Source: an uncultured Campylobacter sp.
GTDB taxonomy: Bacteria; Campylobacterota; Campylobacteria; Campylobacterales; Campylobacteraceae
Length of the DNA stretch: 64,000 nucleotides
NCBI GenBank assembly: GCA_934728065.1
Contig: CAKVDW010000001.1
Span: forward strand, 1 to 64,000
Reading direction: 5' to 3'
The translations under genes and the position numbers were made by a program. Position 1 is the stretch's first letter; each line of letters begins with the position of its first letter. The notes beneath the pieces are model-generated. The model worked only from the letters and a program-made list of their open reading frames with translations, was not told where the DNA came from and did not search any database. This document shows, in pieces, positions 17,237-26,537 of this stretch.

Positions 17237-17237
17237 T

Positions 17238-17981
17238 CTATTGATTAGTATTTTCAAACTGATTTATGCTATCAAGCACTGATTGTTGAGTTTGCTCATC
17301 TGTGGTGTCAATCTTATAAAAAATTTCAGCCCTGTTATTTTTTATAGAGCTTGCATCGTTATTTTCTAAAGGCGAGTTTAAGCCATAGCTCTTTATGCTT
17401 ATATTCTTAACGCTTACACCGCCGTTGATGAAATACTCAGCCACATTTTTAGCGCGTTCATAGCCTAAATTAAAGCTATTTACGGCTGTGTCGCTGTTGT
17501 CTGTGTAGCCTCTGATTTCTATTTGCACCTTAGGCGGCAATCTTAAAGAAAACTCTACCATATATTTTAAAAAATCTTGCACATCATTTGACTTAATCTC
17601 AGCCTTGCCTCTTTCAAATTCAACCCTTGCTGGAAGCTGCAAAGCTACTTGATTTTCACTTTGGTCAAGCGCCATTCTAAGTTGTTGAATCATTTGTTGT
17701 TGAGCTGCAGTAAGGCTCTTTAACGCCTCAAGTTCTTCTTGTGGTCTTTGAGATGCTCCTTTAAAACGCTGTTGATTAGGACTTTCTTGCTCAACAGTTT
17801 GACTTGGAGTGTAGTCAAAGATTTTAATAAATTCGGTCTTTAAAGCTTCTACCTTTGAGGGATTGCTCTCACTTATCGCCCAAAGTGCGATAAAAAGAGC
17901 AAGTAAAAGCGACAAAAAGTCCGCATAAGGCACAGCCCATTTTTCGCCAGCTGGACATTCAGGACACTTGTGTTTTGCCAA
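17238..17981 (-). CDS. motB: flagellar motor stator protein MotB
   Basis: 247 residues. The proton-carrying Asp21 lies in WAVPYADFLSLLLALFIALW, the single N-terminal TM helix. A plug/linker follows, then an OmpA-like peptidoglycan-binding domain (about 120-240) with IRGYTDNSDTAVNSFNLGYER and SIKSYGLNSP. Cys6 and Cys9 (KCPEC) are at the extreme N-terminus. It follows motA on the same strand after a 28-base gap. Confidence 0.95.
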   Translation of the reverse strand: MAKHKCPECPAGEKWAVPYADFLSLLLALFIALWAISESNPSKVEALKTEFIKIFDYTPSQTVEQESPNQQRFKGASQRPQEELEALKSLTAAQQQMIQQLRMALDQSENQVALQLPARVEFERGKAEIKSNDVQDFLKYMVEFSLRLPPKVQIEIRGYTDNSDTAVNSFNLGYERAKNVAEYFINGGVSVKNISIKSYGLNSPLENNDASSIKNNRAEIFYKIDTTDEQTQQSVLDSINQFENTNQ

Positions 17982-18009
17982 ATTCTATCCTTTTCTCAAT
18001 CACTTAATT

Positions 18010-18783
18010 TTACTTGTCAAATTGCGAGATTTTTATTGCCCCGTGTGGCAAGAAATTAAAGAGCTTGGCTTCCAAATCTCTAGGATTTGCACCCTCAGCT
18101 ATACTCTTAATACCCTCAGTAATGACCCTTTGTTCCTTCACAAGCTCCATACCATTTGCTTTCATCTTGTTTCCCCAAGGTGCAAAAAGTGCATAACAAC
18201 CAAAAATCCCCGTAACCGTCGCGGTAAATGCTCCCGCAATACCCAAAGCCATTTCTTGTGGATTGTCAAGCTTTTGTAGCGCAAGCATAAGCCCCATAAC
18301 CGCTCCAACAAGTCCCATTGTCGGGCAAGTTTCGCCAAAGCGAATCCAATATTCAGCCGCTTCTTTGTAATGCTCCTCAAGTTCCTCAGTTTGAATTTCC
18401 ATAGTGTCTTTAATTTCCTCAAAACTTTTGCCATCAACAAGCATCATCAAAGCACTTTTTAAAAACTCATTTTCTATTTCTGCTGTCTTTCCTTCAAGCG
18501 CCAAAAGCCCATCTCTTCTTGCTATGGTTGAAAAATCCACAAGTTGTGCTATTCGTTCAGGTAGATTTGTCTTTGCGCCCGTAAAAGCGATTTTAAGTTC
18601 TTTGTAAGCAGCTTTTACTGCACTTTTGTGAGTAGCTGTCATCGCACAAAAACCAGCTGTTGGTATCACAATAAGCAAAGAGCTTACATGGAGAACATGC
18701 AAGGGGTTTCCGCCCTCCATAATATCGCCCACAGATATACTTGCGGTTGCCAAAATCATTCCAAGTATCGTGGTTAAGTCCAT
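18010..18783 (-). CDS. motA: flagellar motor stator protein MotA
   Basis: 257 residues with four transmembrane helices (about 1-20, 30-50, 150-170, 180-200) and a cytoplasmic loop containing the charged torque-generating residues (SVVK-type loop from about 60-145). The segment AEYWIRFGETCPTMGLVGAVMG is typical of MotA/TolQ proteins. It forms the 5:2 stator with MotB. The start is preceded by AAAGGAG on the minus strand. It starts 10 bases after the polA stop, so polA-motA-motB is one array, unless a promoter lies inside polA. Confidence 0.95.
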   Translation of the reverse strand: MDLTTILGMILATASISVGDIMEGGNPLHVLHVSSLLIVIPTAGFCAMTATHKSAVKAAYKELKIAFTGAKTNLPERIAQLVDFSTIARRDGLLALEGKTAEIENEFLKSALMMLVDGKSFEEIKDTMEIQTEELEEHYKEAAEYWIRFGETCPTMGLVGAVMGLMLALQKLDNPQEMALGIAGAFTATVTGIFGCYALFAPWGNKMKANGMELVKEQRVITEGIKSIAEGANPRDLEAKLFNFLPHGAIKISQFDK

Positions 18784-18793
18784 TTTTTCTCCT

Positions 18794-21433
18794 TTATTTT
18801 AACTCACCCCAATTTTTCGCTACTGTTGAGCTTGTTTTTAACTTAACTTTTAATTTTACCACATTTTGCATAATGTTTTGTATAATTGTGGTAAAATTTT
18901 CAAGTTTTTCATCTTTTATTTCAAAAATTAACTCATCGTGGATTTGCAAGATGAGTTTTTGCCCCTCATCTAAATGCGGATAAATTTCAAGCATAGCAAG
19001 CTTTATAATGTCAGCCGCTGAGCCTTGCAAAATGCTATTTACGCTTTCTCTTTCATAGCTTGCCTTTATCATAGGGCTTGCGGTGTTAAAGTCAAAGTAT
19101 CGCTTTCGCCCCAAAAGCGTGCTGATAAAGCCATTTTGCCTTGCGCTTTCTTTCACGCGCTCAAAATAATCCTTAATGCTCGTAAAATTCGCAAAATACC
19201 GCTCTATGTAGCTTTTGGCTAAATTTGCTTCTATTTTTAAATTTTGGCTTAAAGTTTTATAGCCCATTCCGTAAATCAGCCCGAAATTTATGCTTTTGGC
19301 TATGCTGCGCGTTTCATAGTTGCTTTCTCCAAATATCATCACAGCCGTGCGCGCGTGAATGTCCTCATCATCAGCAAAGGCTTTAAGCAGCTTTTCATCT
19401 TCGCTAAAATGAGCAAGCATTCTCAGCTCAATCTGCGAGTAATCAAGGCTTAAAAAGCTATGTCCTTCACGGGCTGTAAAGCAGGATTTGTAGGCTTTGG
19501 CGTATTGTCCGTGAGCTGGGATATTTTGCAAATTTGGGTCTTTGCTGGCTAATCTGCCCGTTGCCGTGCCTGTTTGCATAAAATTTGAGTAAATGCGTGA
19601 ATTTTCATCATTTTGAGCAAGCTTTAAAAGCGGTTCGCAGTAGGTAGAATAAAGCTTTGCAAGCTCTCTATAATCAAGCAGTTTTTGTGCCACAGGGTGC
19701 TTATCTACAAGCTCTTTTAGCACCTTTTCATCAGTCGAAAACACGCCGCTTTTGCCCTTTTTGCCACTTGGTAAGCCAAGTTTTACAAACAGCACATCGC
19801 CCACTTGTTTGGGTGAATTTAGGTTGAATTTCTCAGCTGTAAGGGCGTAAATTTCATCGCTCAAAGCCTTTATGTCCTTTGAAAACTCTTGTATAAGTGC
19901 GCTTAAACGCTGAGTATCTAAATGAATTCCCCCATTTTCCATACTCATAATCACCTTTATAAAAGGAAATTCAAGCCTTTTGGCGAGTTCAAGCAAGTTT
20001 GAGTCTAAATTTTTAAGAAAATACAAATAAAATCTCAAAGTGATATAAGCGTCCTCAGCGGCGTATTTAGCGGCATTTTCAAGGGATAGTGCGGAGAAAT
20101 TTGCCCCCTTTGGCACGACTTGCTCGAATTTTATGGTTTCATACTCAAAAAGCCTTTTGGCTAAATCGTCCATATTTACGCGCTTGCTCGGCTCATAAAG
20201 CCACGCTAAAATCATCGTGTCAGCGTAGTTTGCGGGCGCTTTTAAGTCAAAGTTGTTTTCGATGATTTTAAAGTCAAATTTAAGATTATGTCCCACAACA
20301 AAACCATCATAAATCATCTTTATAGCGCGTTTTGCACTCTCTTTTGAAAGCTGCTGTGGCGCGCCAAGATAGCTGTGCGCCAAAGGCACATAGTAGGCTT
20401 CTTGCTCGTTTAATGCAAAGCTAAATCCTACTATCTCAGCGTTTTTTTCAAGTCCTGTCGTTTCTGTGTCAAAGGCGATGATTTTGCTCTCATCAAGCCC
20501 TTTTAAAAGCTCAAAAAGCTCGTTTTCATCGGTAATAAGCGTGGCTTTAAAGCCTAAATTTTTATCCATATTTTGCGGGGCGGATTTGAGCTTTTTAAGT
20601 AACAAATTCAGCTCATACTCTTGCAAAATGTCAAGCACTTCAAGCAAAGGCTCGGCTTTATCGTAGTTTGCTTGCGTAAAAAGAAAGGAAATGTCTAATT
20701 CATCGTAAAGTGAAGTGAGTTTTTTACTCAAAAAGGCGTTATCTTTGCCATCGATGAGTAAATTTTTCGTGCGCTCGTTGCGAACAAGGGGCAAATTCTC
20801 ATAAATGCCCTCCAAAGAGCCGAATTCATCAAGCAGAGTTTTAGCTCCCTTTGCGCCTATGCCCTTTACACCGGGTATATTGTCAGCCGTGTCGCCGCAA
20901 AGTGCTAGAAAATCTTTGATTTGAGCGGGTTTCACGCCGTATTTTTCCAAACAACCAGCCTCGTTGTAGTCGTTTTTTGAAATAGGGCTGTAAATGCTTA
21001 CCTTGCCGTCTTTTATGAGCTGATACAAGTCCTTATCCTGCGTGATGATACGCACGAAAATGTCCTTGTCCTCGCAAAATTTCACCACAGAAGCGATGAT
21101 ATCATCGGCTTCATAGCCCTCTTGTGAGTAGGCGCAAAAGCCCATTTTTTTAATCATCTCAATGCAAACAGGAATTTGCTCCAAAAGCTCATCAGGCGCA
21201 GCTTGGCGGTTGGCTTTATAGCTTGTATCTATCTCGCTGCGAAAGGTTTTGCCCTTGCTATCAAGCGCAAAGATGAGATAATCACTGCTAAACTCGTTTT
21301 TTAGGCTGTAAATAAAGTTCGCAAAGCCAGCAACCATACCGCTAGGCTTGCCTGTGCTTGTCGTAAAGCCCTTTAAAGCGTAAAAAAGCCTAAAAAAAAA
21401 GCCAAAAGTGTCAATGATAGTTAAAGTTTTCAT
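18794..21433 (-). CDS. polA: DNA polymerase I
   Basis: 879 residues from the ATG at 21433 (MKTLTIIDTFG). Starts further upstream are excluded because they lie at or before the minus-strand -10 promoter at 21458. Domains: 5'-3' flap exonuclease (1 to about 290, with YEADDIIAS and ALCGDTADNIPGVKGIGAKGA), 3'-5' exonuclease with an intact DxE motif (FDTETTGLEK, about 340-500), and family A polymerase (motif A LSLDYSQIELRMLAH, motif B RSIAKSINFGLIYGMG, motif C QIHDELIFEI). It fills gaps in repair and removes Okazaki primers. The intact DxE suggests working proofreading. Confidence 0.95.
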   Translation of the reverse strand: MKTLTIIDTFGFFFRLFYALKGFTTSTGKPSGMVAGFANFIYSLKNEFSSDYLIFALDSKGKTFRSEIDTSYKANRQAAPDELLEQIPVCIEMIKKMGFCAYSQEGYEADDIIASVVKFCEDKDIFVRIITQDKDLYQLIKDGKVSIYSPISKNDYNEAGCLEKYGVKPAQIKDFLALCGDTADNIPGVKGIGAKGAKTLLDEFGSLEGIYENLPLVRNERTKNLLIDGKDNAFLSKKLTSLYDELDISFLFTQANYDKAEPLLEVLDILQEYELNLLLKKLKSAPQNMDKNLGFKATLITDENELFELLKGLDESKIIAFDTETTGLEKNAEIVGFSFALNEQEAYYVPLAHSYLGAPQQLSKESAKRAIKMIYDGFVVGHNLKFDFKIIENNFDLKAPANYADTMILAWLYEPSKRVNMDDLAKRLFEYETIKFEQVVPKGANFSALSLENAAKYAAEDAYITLRFYLYFLKNLDSNLLELAKRLEFPFIKVIMSMENGGIHLDTQRLSALIQEFSKDIKALSDEIYALTAEKFNLNSPKQVGDVLFVKLGLPSGKKGKSGVFSTDEKVLKELVDKHPVAQKLLDYRELAKLYSTYCEPLLKLAQNDENSRIYSNFMQTGTATGRLASKDPNLQNIPAHGQYAKAYKSCFTAREGHSFLSLDYSQIELRMLAHFSEDEKLLKAFADDEDIHARTAVMIFGESNYETRSIAKSINFGLIYGMGYKTLSQNLKIEANLAKSYIERYFANFTSIKDYFERVKESARQNGFISTLLGRKRYFDFNTASPMIKASYERESVNSILQGSAADIIKLAMLEIYPHLDEGQKLILQIHDELIFEIKDEKLENFTTIIQNIMQNVVKLKVKLKTSSTVAKNWGELK
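18852..18898. repeat. 12-bp perfect inverted repeat in the 3' end of polA
   Basis: AATTTTACCACA (18852-18863) and TGTGGTAAAATT (18887-18898) are exact inverted copies around a 23-base AT-rich loop. They lie inside the last codons of polA, about 70 bases before the motA start, and could form an mRNA hairpin. Confidence 0.5.
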
Positions 21434-21457
21434 TTGCATAATCTCTTTTTGCATTGC

Positions 21458-21466
21458 ATTATAGCA
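21458..21466 (-). promoter_or_regulatory. extended -10 promoter for polA
   Basis: On the minus strand TGCTATAAT is a perfect extended -10 located 25 bases before the chosen polA start. It sets that start at 21433 rather than the longer open frame. Confidence 0.65.
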
Positions 21467-21531
21467 AAAATACTTAAATTTAAGAATTTTCACATTATTT
21501 TAATTATAAATTTATTTTTTTTGCTATAATA

Positions 21532-21540
21532 ACCCTTTTA
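21532..21540 (+). promoter_or_regulatory. extended -10 promoter for rpsO
   Basis: TGCTATAAT ends 32 bases before the rpsO ATG, followed by an AGGAGG ribosome binding site. It is about 65 bases from, and divergent to, the polA promoter. Confidence 0.65.
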
Positions 21541-21572
21541 AAATCATAAAAATACCAATCAGGAGGTCTAAA

Positions 21573-21845
21573 ATGGCTTTGGATTCGGCTAAAAAAGCTG
21601 CCATAGTTGCGAAATTCGCTAGAAAAGAAAATGACACAGGTTCTACACAGGTGCAAGTTGCTTTATTGAGCGCACGCATAAGTGAGCTTACTGAGCATCT
21701 TAAAATTTATAAGAAAGATTTTTCATCTCGTCTAGGGCTTTTAAAGCTTGTAGGACAAAGAAAAAGACTTTTAGCTTATCTTAAACGCAAAGATTATCCA
21801 AGTTATACTAAAATCATCTCTGAGCTTAATTTAAGGGATAAGTAA
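21573..21845 (+). CDS. rpsO: 30S ribosomal protein S15
   Basis: 90 residues, the standard S15 length. The conserved segments TGSTQVQVALLSARISELTEHL, HKKDFSSR-like YKKDFSSRLGLLKLVGQRKR and LLAYLKRKD are present. S15 binds the 16S rRNA central domain early in assembly. A near-perfect AGGAGG precedes the start. In many bacteria S15 represses its own translation through its leader; the 30-base leader here is short and no such structure was identified. Confidence 0.97.
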   Translation: MALDSAKKAAIVAKFARKENDTGSTQVQVALLSARISELTEHLKIYKKDFSSRLGLLKLVGQRKRLLAYLKRKDYPSYTKIISELNLRDK

Positions 21846-21868
21846 AAGCATAGCTTTTGGGATAGATT

Positions 21869-22654
21869 ATGGAATTTTTGCTTTCACAACTTCCCTACGC
21901 GCTTATCGGTATCGTTTCAGGCATTACTTCTGGGCTGTTTGGTATAGGTGGAGGTATGGTTATTGTGCCTTTTGCGCTGGCTTTTGGCATAAGCTCACAC
22001 CACGCCATAGCGATGAGTGTCGTGCAGATGATTTTCTCATCGGTATTTGGCTCGTATCTTAACTACAAGAAAAAAAATCTCAATCTCAAAGACGGGCTTT
22101 TCGTGGGCTTTGGCGGGCTTATCGGGGCTAGTTTTAGCGGTATAGTGGTGAATTTGTTTTCTGACATTACGCTTACAGCCGTGTTTTTGGGCGTTAGCAT
22201 TGTATTTTTTCTCAAATACTTCTTTGGCGTGAAAAATGTCGTGGTTCAAAGTCAAAAAAGCAAGCTCACCAAACAGCTCATACTCGTGTGCGCTGGGGCT
22301 TTCACGGGCGTTTTTGCGATTTCACTTGGCATAGGCGGAGGACTACTCATCGCGCCGATTTTAGGGTATTTTTTGGGCTATGACAGCAAGCAAGTTACGC
22401 GTTTGGCACTCTTTTTTGTGATTTTTGCAAGCGTTTCTGGTAGCTTGTCCTTTTACAGAGAGGGCGTTATCGATGAAAGTGTGATTCAAAATGGCGTGAG
22501 CGTGGGGCTTGGCTCGCTTTTGGGCGTTTTCATCGGCATAAAAATAGTCGAAAAAATGAAACTCAACTCCCACCGCATAGCACTTTTGTGCGTGTATAGC
22601 TTTTCTATCGTAATGACAGCTGTGGGCTTAGCGCGAAAAATTTGGGCTGCTTGA
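21869..22654 (+). CDS. TSUP/TauE-SafE family membrane permease
   Basis: 261 residues with seven or eight predicted TM helices in two repeats. The first begins IGIVSGITSGLFGIGGGMVIVPF (about 11-33), the second AGAFTGVFAISLGIGGGLLIAPI (about 138-160); this doubled G-x-GGG pattern defines the sulfite exporter TauE/SafE family, which moves organosulfur compounds or sulfite. The substrate cannot be deduced. It lies 23 bases after rpsO and overlaps the upstream in-frame codons of uvrA. Confidence 0.85.
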   Translation: MEFLLSQLPYALIGIVSGITSGLFGIGGGMVIVPFALAFGISSHHAIAMSVVQMIFSSVFGSYLNYKKKNLNLKDGLFVGFGGLIGASFSGIVVNLFSDITLTAVFLGVSIVFFLKYFFGVKNVVVQSQKSKLTKQLILVCAGAFTGVFAISLGIGGGLLIAPILGYFLGYDSKQVTRLALFFVIFASVSGSLSFYREGVIDESVIQNGVSVGLGSLLGVFIGIKIVEKMKLNSHRIALLCVYSFSIVMTAVGLARKIWAA

Positions 22655-22665
22655 AAGGCGGAAAT

Positions 22666-25473
22666 ATGGTAAATGAGAGCATTAAAATCATCGGGGCAAG
22701 AGAGAACAATCTCAAAAACATAAGGCTTGAAATCCCTAAAAATCAGCTTGTCGTTTTCACGGGGCTTTCAGGTTCAGGCAAAAGCACGCTGGCTTTTTCT
22801 ACGCTCTATGCGGAGGGACAAAGGCGATATATAGAAAGTTTGAGTGCTTATGCAAGGCAGTTTTTAGACAAGGTAGGCAAACCAGATGTCGATAAAATAG
22901 AGGGTTTAACCCCAGCCATCGCCATAGACCAAAAGACAACTTCCAAAAATCCACGCTCCACCGTGGGAACGATAACTGAAATTTATGATTATTTGCGCCT
23001 TTTATACGCAAGAGTTGGCATTCAGCACTGCCACAAGTGCGGTAAAATCATATCAAGTATGAATTCAAGCGACATAGTAAGCGAGATTTTAAAGCTACCC
23101 GTTGGCGCAAAAATCATCATCACAGCCCCGTTGGTGCGCGAAAAAAAAGGCACATTCACGGATATGATAGAAAGTTTGCTGGCTAAGGGCTATGTCAGGG
23201 CGCAGATTGACGGGGTTATGGTGCGACTTGATGAGGAAATCGAGCTTGCGAAAACCAAAAAACACACCATAAAACTTGTCATCGACAGGCTTGAAATCAA
23301 AGAAGACTTGCTAAACCGCCTAGCTAGTGATGTGGAAAAGGGGCTTGAAGAAAGTTTTGGCGAGCTTGAAGTAGAGGTGTTAAACGCCGATGAGCTAGGC
23401 ATTGCAAAGCATTTTCATTACAGCGAGCATAATGCTTGTTTTGATTGCAAAATTTCATTTTTGCCCCTTGAACCTTTGAGTTTTTCGTTCAACTCACCAA
23501 AGGGAGCCTGCGAAGAGTGCGATGGGCTAGGCATTCGCTACACGCTTGATATGAAAAGGCTTATTGATGAGGCTTTGAGCGTAGAAAATGGCGCGGTAAA
23601 GACTATGTATGGCTTTAACAAGAGTTATTATTATAAATTTTTGTGCGCCTTTTGCGAGCAAAATGGTATAAGCATTAAAAAGCCCTTTTGCGAGCTAAAT
23701 GAGGACGAACAGCGGTTAGTTTTATACGGCAACTCCAAACAAATCAGCTTTTTGTGGAAAAGACACCGCATAAACAAAAGTTTTGAGGGCGTTGTAAAAC
23801 TTGCTTATGATATGCTTAAAGACGAAAAGGACTTGGAAAATTATATGAGCGAAAAGGTGTGTAGTGCCTGCGAGGGACACCGCTTGCGCCCACAAAGCCT
23901 TGCGGTAAAGGTGGCGAACAAGGGCTTGGGTGAGATTTTGCAAATGAGTATCGAGGACTGCACGAAATTCTTTTCAAATTCAGCAAATTTTAGCTATCTC
24001 ACAGAGCAGCAAAAACTCATCGCAACGCCTATTTTAAAGGAAATCAACGAGAGGCTTTTTTTTCTTTTTGATGTGGGGCTTGGGTATTTATCTTTGGGGC
24101 GAGATGCGCGCACGATAAGCGGCGGCGAGGCGCAAAGAATTCGCATCGCTTCGCAAATCGGTAGCGGTTTGAGCGGTGTAATGTATGTTTTAGACGAGCC
24201 TAGCATAGGACTGCACGAGCGCGACACGGAAAAGCTCATCAAAACTCTGCGGAATTTGCAAGCCAAAGGCAACACGCTGATTGTCGTAGAACACGACAAA
24301 AAGACGATACAAGAGGCGGATTTTATCGTAGATATAGGACCAAAGGCGGGTAAATTCGGCGGAGAGGTTGTATTTGCAGGCACTTACGACAAGCTAATAA
24401 AAAGCGGTAGCGAAACCGCCTTGTATCTTACGCACAAAAAAAACATAAATCACCAACAAAACAGACCCCAAAAGGACTGGCTTGCGCTTAAAAATGTAAG
24501 CGTGAATAACATTGTAAATTTAAACGCCAAATTTCCCTTAAAAAACCTTGTCGCTATCACAGGCGTGTCAGGCTCTGGCAAAAGCTCGCTCATCTTGCAA
24601 ACCTTGTTGCCTTTTGCGCAAGAAGAACTCAACCGCGCCAAAAAAATCAAAAAGGTTGGAGGCGTGCAAATAGAGGGCTTGGAGCAGCTTGACAAGGTGA
24701 TTTACCTAGACCAAAGCCCCATAGGACGAACCCCGCGCTCCAACCCAGCCACTTACACAGGCGCAATGGACGAGATTCGCAACCTTTTTGCAGAGACAAA
24801 AGAAGCCAAAATGCAAGGCTACAAGGCTGGGCGTTTTAGCTTTAATGTCAAGGGCGGGCGTTGCGAGAAGTGTCAAGGGGACGGCGAGATAAAGATAGAA
24901 ATGCACTTTTTGCCCGATGTAATGGTAGTTTGCGATGCGTGCAAGGGCAAACGCTACAACGAAGCCACGCTTAAAATCCGCTACAAGGGCAAGAGCATAG
25001 CTGACATTTTAGCGATGAGCATTTTGGAGGCGAGCGAGTTTTTCGCCAGCGTGCCTAAAATCCGCCAAAAACTTGACACGCTTGTAAAAGTTGGGCTTGA
25101 TTATCTCACTTTGGGGCAAAACGCCACGACTTTAAGCGGTGGCGAGGCTCAGCGCATAAAGCTAGCCAAAGAATTAAGCCGCACAGACACGGGCAAAACG
25201 CTGTATATCCTTGATGAGCCGACTACGGGACTGCATTTTGAAGATGTTAATAAACTCATCTTGGTGCTACAACACCTTGTGGAGCTTGGAAATTCGGTGT
25301 TTGTGATAGAGCATAATTTAGATGTCATTAAAAACGCTGATTATATCATCGATATGGGACCAGATGGAGGCGTAAAAGGCGGTAAAATCATCGCTTGCGG
25401 CAATGTCGCCAAACTTGCAAAAGAACACAAAAAAACAGGCTCATACACGGGGTATTATCTCAGTGCGGAGTAG
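22666..25473 (+). CDS. uvrA: excinuclease ABC subunit A
   Basis: 935 residues. Damage-recognition ATPase of nucleotide excision repair. Two ABC modules carry Walker A GLSGSGKSTLAF and GVSGSGKSSLIL, and signatures ISGGEAQRI and LSGGEAQRI. Zinc-binding cysteines appear as CFDC with CEEC and as CEKCQGDGEIKI with CDAC. The ATG at 22666 is chosen because AAAGGCGG precedes it; an earlier TTG (22642) lies inside the permease gene and adds non-family residues. Confidence 0.96.
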   Translation: MVNESIKIIGARENNLKNIRLEIPKNQLVVFTGLSGSGKSTLAFSTLYAEGQRRYIESLSAYARQFLDKVGKPDVDKIEGLTPAIAIDQKTTSKNPRSTVGTITEIYDYLRLLYARVGIQHCHKCGKIISSMNSSDIVSEILKLPVGAKIIITAPLVREKKGTFTDMIESLLAKGYVRAQIDGVMVRLDEEIELAKTKKHTIKLVIDRLEIKEDLLNRLASDVEKGLEESFGELEVEVLNADELGIAKHFHYSEHNACFDCKISFLPLEPLSFSFNSPKGACEECDGLGIRYTLDMKRLIDEALSVENGAVKTMYGFNKSYYYKFLCAFCEQNGISIKKPFCELNEDEQRLVLYGNSKQISFLWKRHRINKSFEGVVKLAYDMLKDEKDLENYMSEKVCSACEGHRLRPQSLAVKVANKGLGEILQMSIEDCTKFFSNSANFSYLTEQQKLIATPILKEINERLFFLFDVGLGYLSLGRDARTISGGEAQRIRIASQIGSGLSGVMYVLDEPSIGLHERDTEKLIKTLRNLQAKGNTLIVVEHDKKTIQEADFIVDIGPKAGKFGGEVVFAGTYDKLIKSGSETALYLTHKKNINHQQNRPQKDWLALKNVSVNNIVNLNAKFPLKNLVAITGVSGSGKSSLILQTLLPFAQEELNRAKKIKKVGGVQIEGLEQLDKVIYLDQSPIGRTPRSNPATYTGAMDEIRNLFAETKEAKMQGYKAGRFSFNVKGGRCEKCQGDGEIKIEMHFLPDVMVVCDACKGKRYNEATLKIRYKGKSIADILAMSILEASEFFASVPKIRQKLDTLVKVGLDYLTLGQNATTLSGGEAQRIKLAKELSRTDTGKTLYILDEPTTGLHFEDVNKLILVLQHLVELGNSVFVIEHNLDVIKNADYIIDMGPDGGVKGGKIIACGNVAKLAKEHKKTGSYTGYYLSAE

Positions 25474-25531
25474 TGTTTTGGTGATTATCTTGCTAAATTT
25501 CGCCTTTAAATTGCAATTTTAAGCTTAACTT

Positions 25532-25540
25532 TGCTACAAT
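25532..25540 (+). promoter_or_regulatory. extended -10 promoter for pyrB
   Basis: TGCTACAAT ends 22 bases before the pyrB ATG, with AAGGGGAC as ribosome binding site. Confidence 0.55.
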
Positions 25541-25562
25541 ATGAGTTCAAAAGGGGACATAA

Positions 25563-26444
25563 ATGAGGCACTTAATCACCACTAGGGACTTGGCAAACGA
25601 TGAAGTTTTGGCACTTTTCAAAGATGCTGAAAGCTTTTTGGACGAAAAGCCGCGCGATTTGCTTAAAGGCAAAAGCGTAACGACTATCTTTTTTGAAAAC
25701 TCCACGCGCACGCTTTCATCGTTTGAAACGGCGGCTAAACGGCTTGACGCAAAGGTTTTGCGCCTTGATGTGTCGCGCAGTTCATCAAGCAAGGGCGAGA
25801 CGCTTTATGATACGGCTGCAAATTTAGACGCGATGGGACCAAGCGCGATTGTGATGCGCCACGCAAGAAGTGGTGTGCCTTTAAAGCTCGCTAAATATGT
25901 GCATTGCCCTGTGCTAAACGGCGGGGATGGCAAGCACGCTCACCCCACGCAAGCCTTGCTTGATTTATTTACCATAAAAAAGCACTTCAAAGGCGACATT
26001 GTGGGCAAAACGCTCATCATCGTTGGAGACATAAAAAATTCACGCGTTGCGGCTTCAAATATCGAGCTTTTAGCGCGTTTTGGGATAAAAGTCGTGCTTG
26101 TCGCCCCGCCGCATTTTATGCCAAAGGTAGATTTGCCAAAGTGCCACAGGCTCGATGAGGGCATAGAACAAGCCGACATTATAATGAGCCTTCGCACTCA
26201 AACCGAACGCCACGAAACGCAAATGTATGGCTCGCTCAAAGATTATGCAAGCGATTTTTGTATCACCAAAGAGCGCATAAAGGACAAAAAAGTCATCATC
26301 TTGCACCCAGGACCCGTGCATAGAAACATAGACATAAGCGATGAAGTGCTTGCTGATAAGCGTTCGCTCGTTTTAAAGCAAGTCAAACACGGCGTTGCCA
26401 TAAGAATGGCAGCACTCAAAAAGCTGATTTTGGAGAATGAGTGA
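25563..26444 (+). CDS. pyrB: aspartate carbamoyltransferase catalytic subunit
   Basis: 293 residues. Condenses carbamoyl phosphate with aspartate in pyrimidine synthesis. Carbamoyl-phosphate motif [13 protein letters not shown] (about 40-52), [12 protein letters not shown] with the catalytic loop, HPTQALLDL (about 128-136), and the aspartate-site LHPGPVHRN near residue 250 are all present. No pyrI regulatory gene is nearby. A strong hairpin follows the stop. Confidence 0.95.
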   Translation: MRHLITTRDLANDEVLALFKDAESFLDEKPRDLLKGKSVTTIFFENSTRTLSSFETAAKRLDAKVLRLDVSRSSSSKGETLYDTAANLDAMGPSAIVMRHARSGVPLKLAKYVHCPVLNGGDGKHAHPTQALLDLFTIKKHFKGDIVGKTLIIVGDIKNSRVAASNIELLARFGIKVVLVAPPHFMPKVDLPKCHRLDEGIEQADIIMSLRTQTERHETQMYGSLKDYASDFCITKERIKDKKVIILHPGPVHRNIDISDEVLADKRSLVLKQVKHGVAIRMAALKKLILENE

Positions 26445-26473
26445 GGTTTGAGCAAAAATTCAAAAGCGCGTTT

Positions 26474-26499
26474 GCCCTTTAAAAATTTTCTTAAAGGGC
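26474..26499 (+). terminator. hairpin terminator after pyrB
   Basis: GCCCTTTAA (26474-26482) and TTAAAGGGC (26491-26499) form a perfect 9-bp stem with an 8-base loop, followed by GATATAGTTTTT. It lies 30 bases after the pyrB stop. Its last base is also the first base of a sigma-28-like -10 box. Confidence 0.65.
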
Positions 26500-26504
26500 G
26501 ATAT
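26480..26504 (+). promoter_or_regulatory. probable sigma-28 (FliA) promoter
   Basis: TAAA at 26480-26483 and CGATAT at 26499-26504 (15-base spacing) match the Campylobacter sigma-28 pattern, whose -10 is CGATAT. It drives the EF-hand-like gene at 26538, which has AAAGGA before its start. No competing sigma-70 -10 stands out in the gap. The promoter core overlaps the pyrB terminator hairpin. Confidence 0.55.
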
Positions 26505-26537
26505 AGTTTTTAACATTTTATACATAAAGGATTTTGT

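Noticed and set aside
21434..21493. Longer polA start upstream of 21433
   Set aside because: It would begin ahead of the extended -10 promoter and adds residues unlike any PolA.
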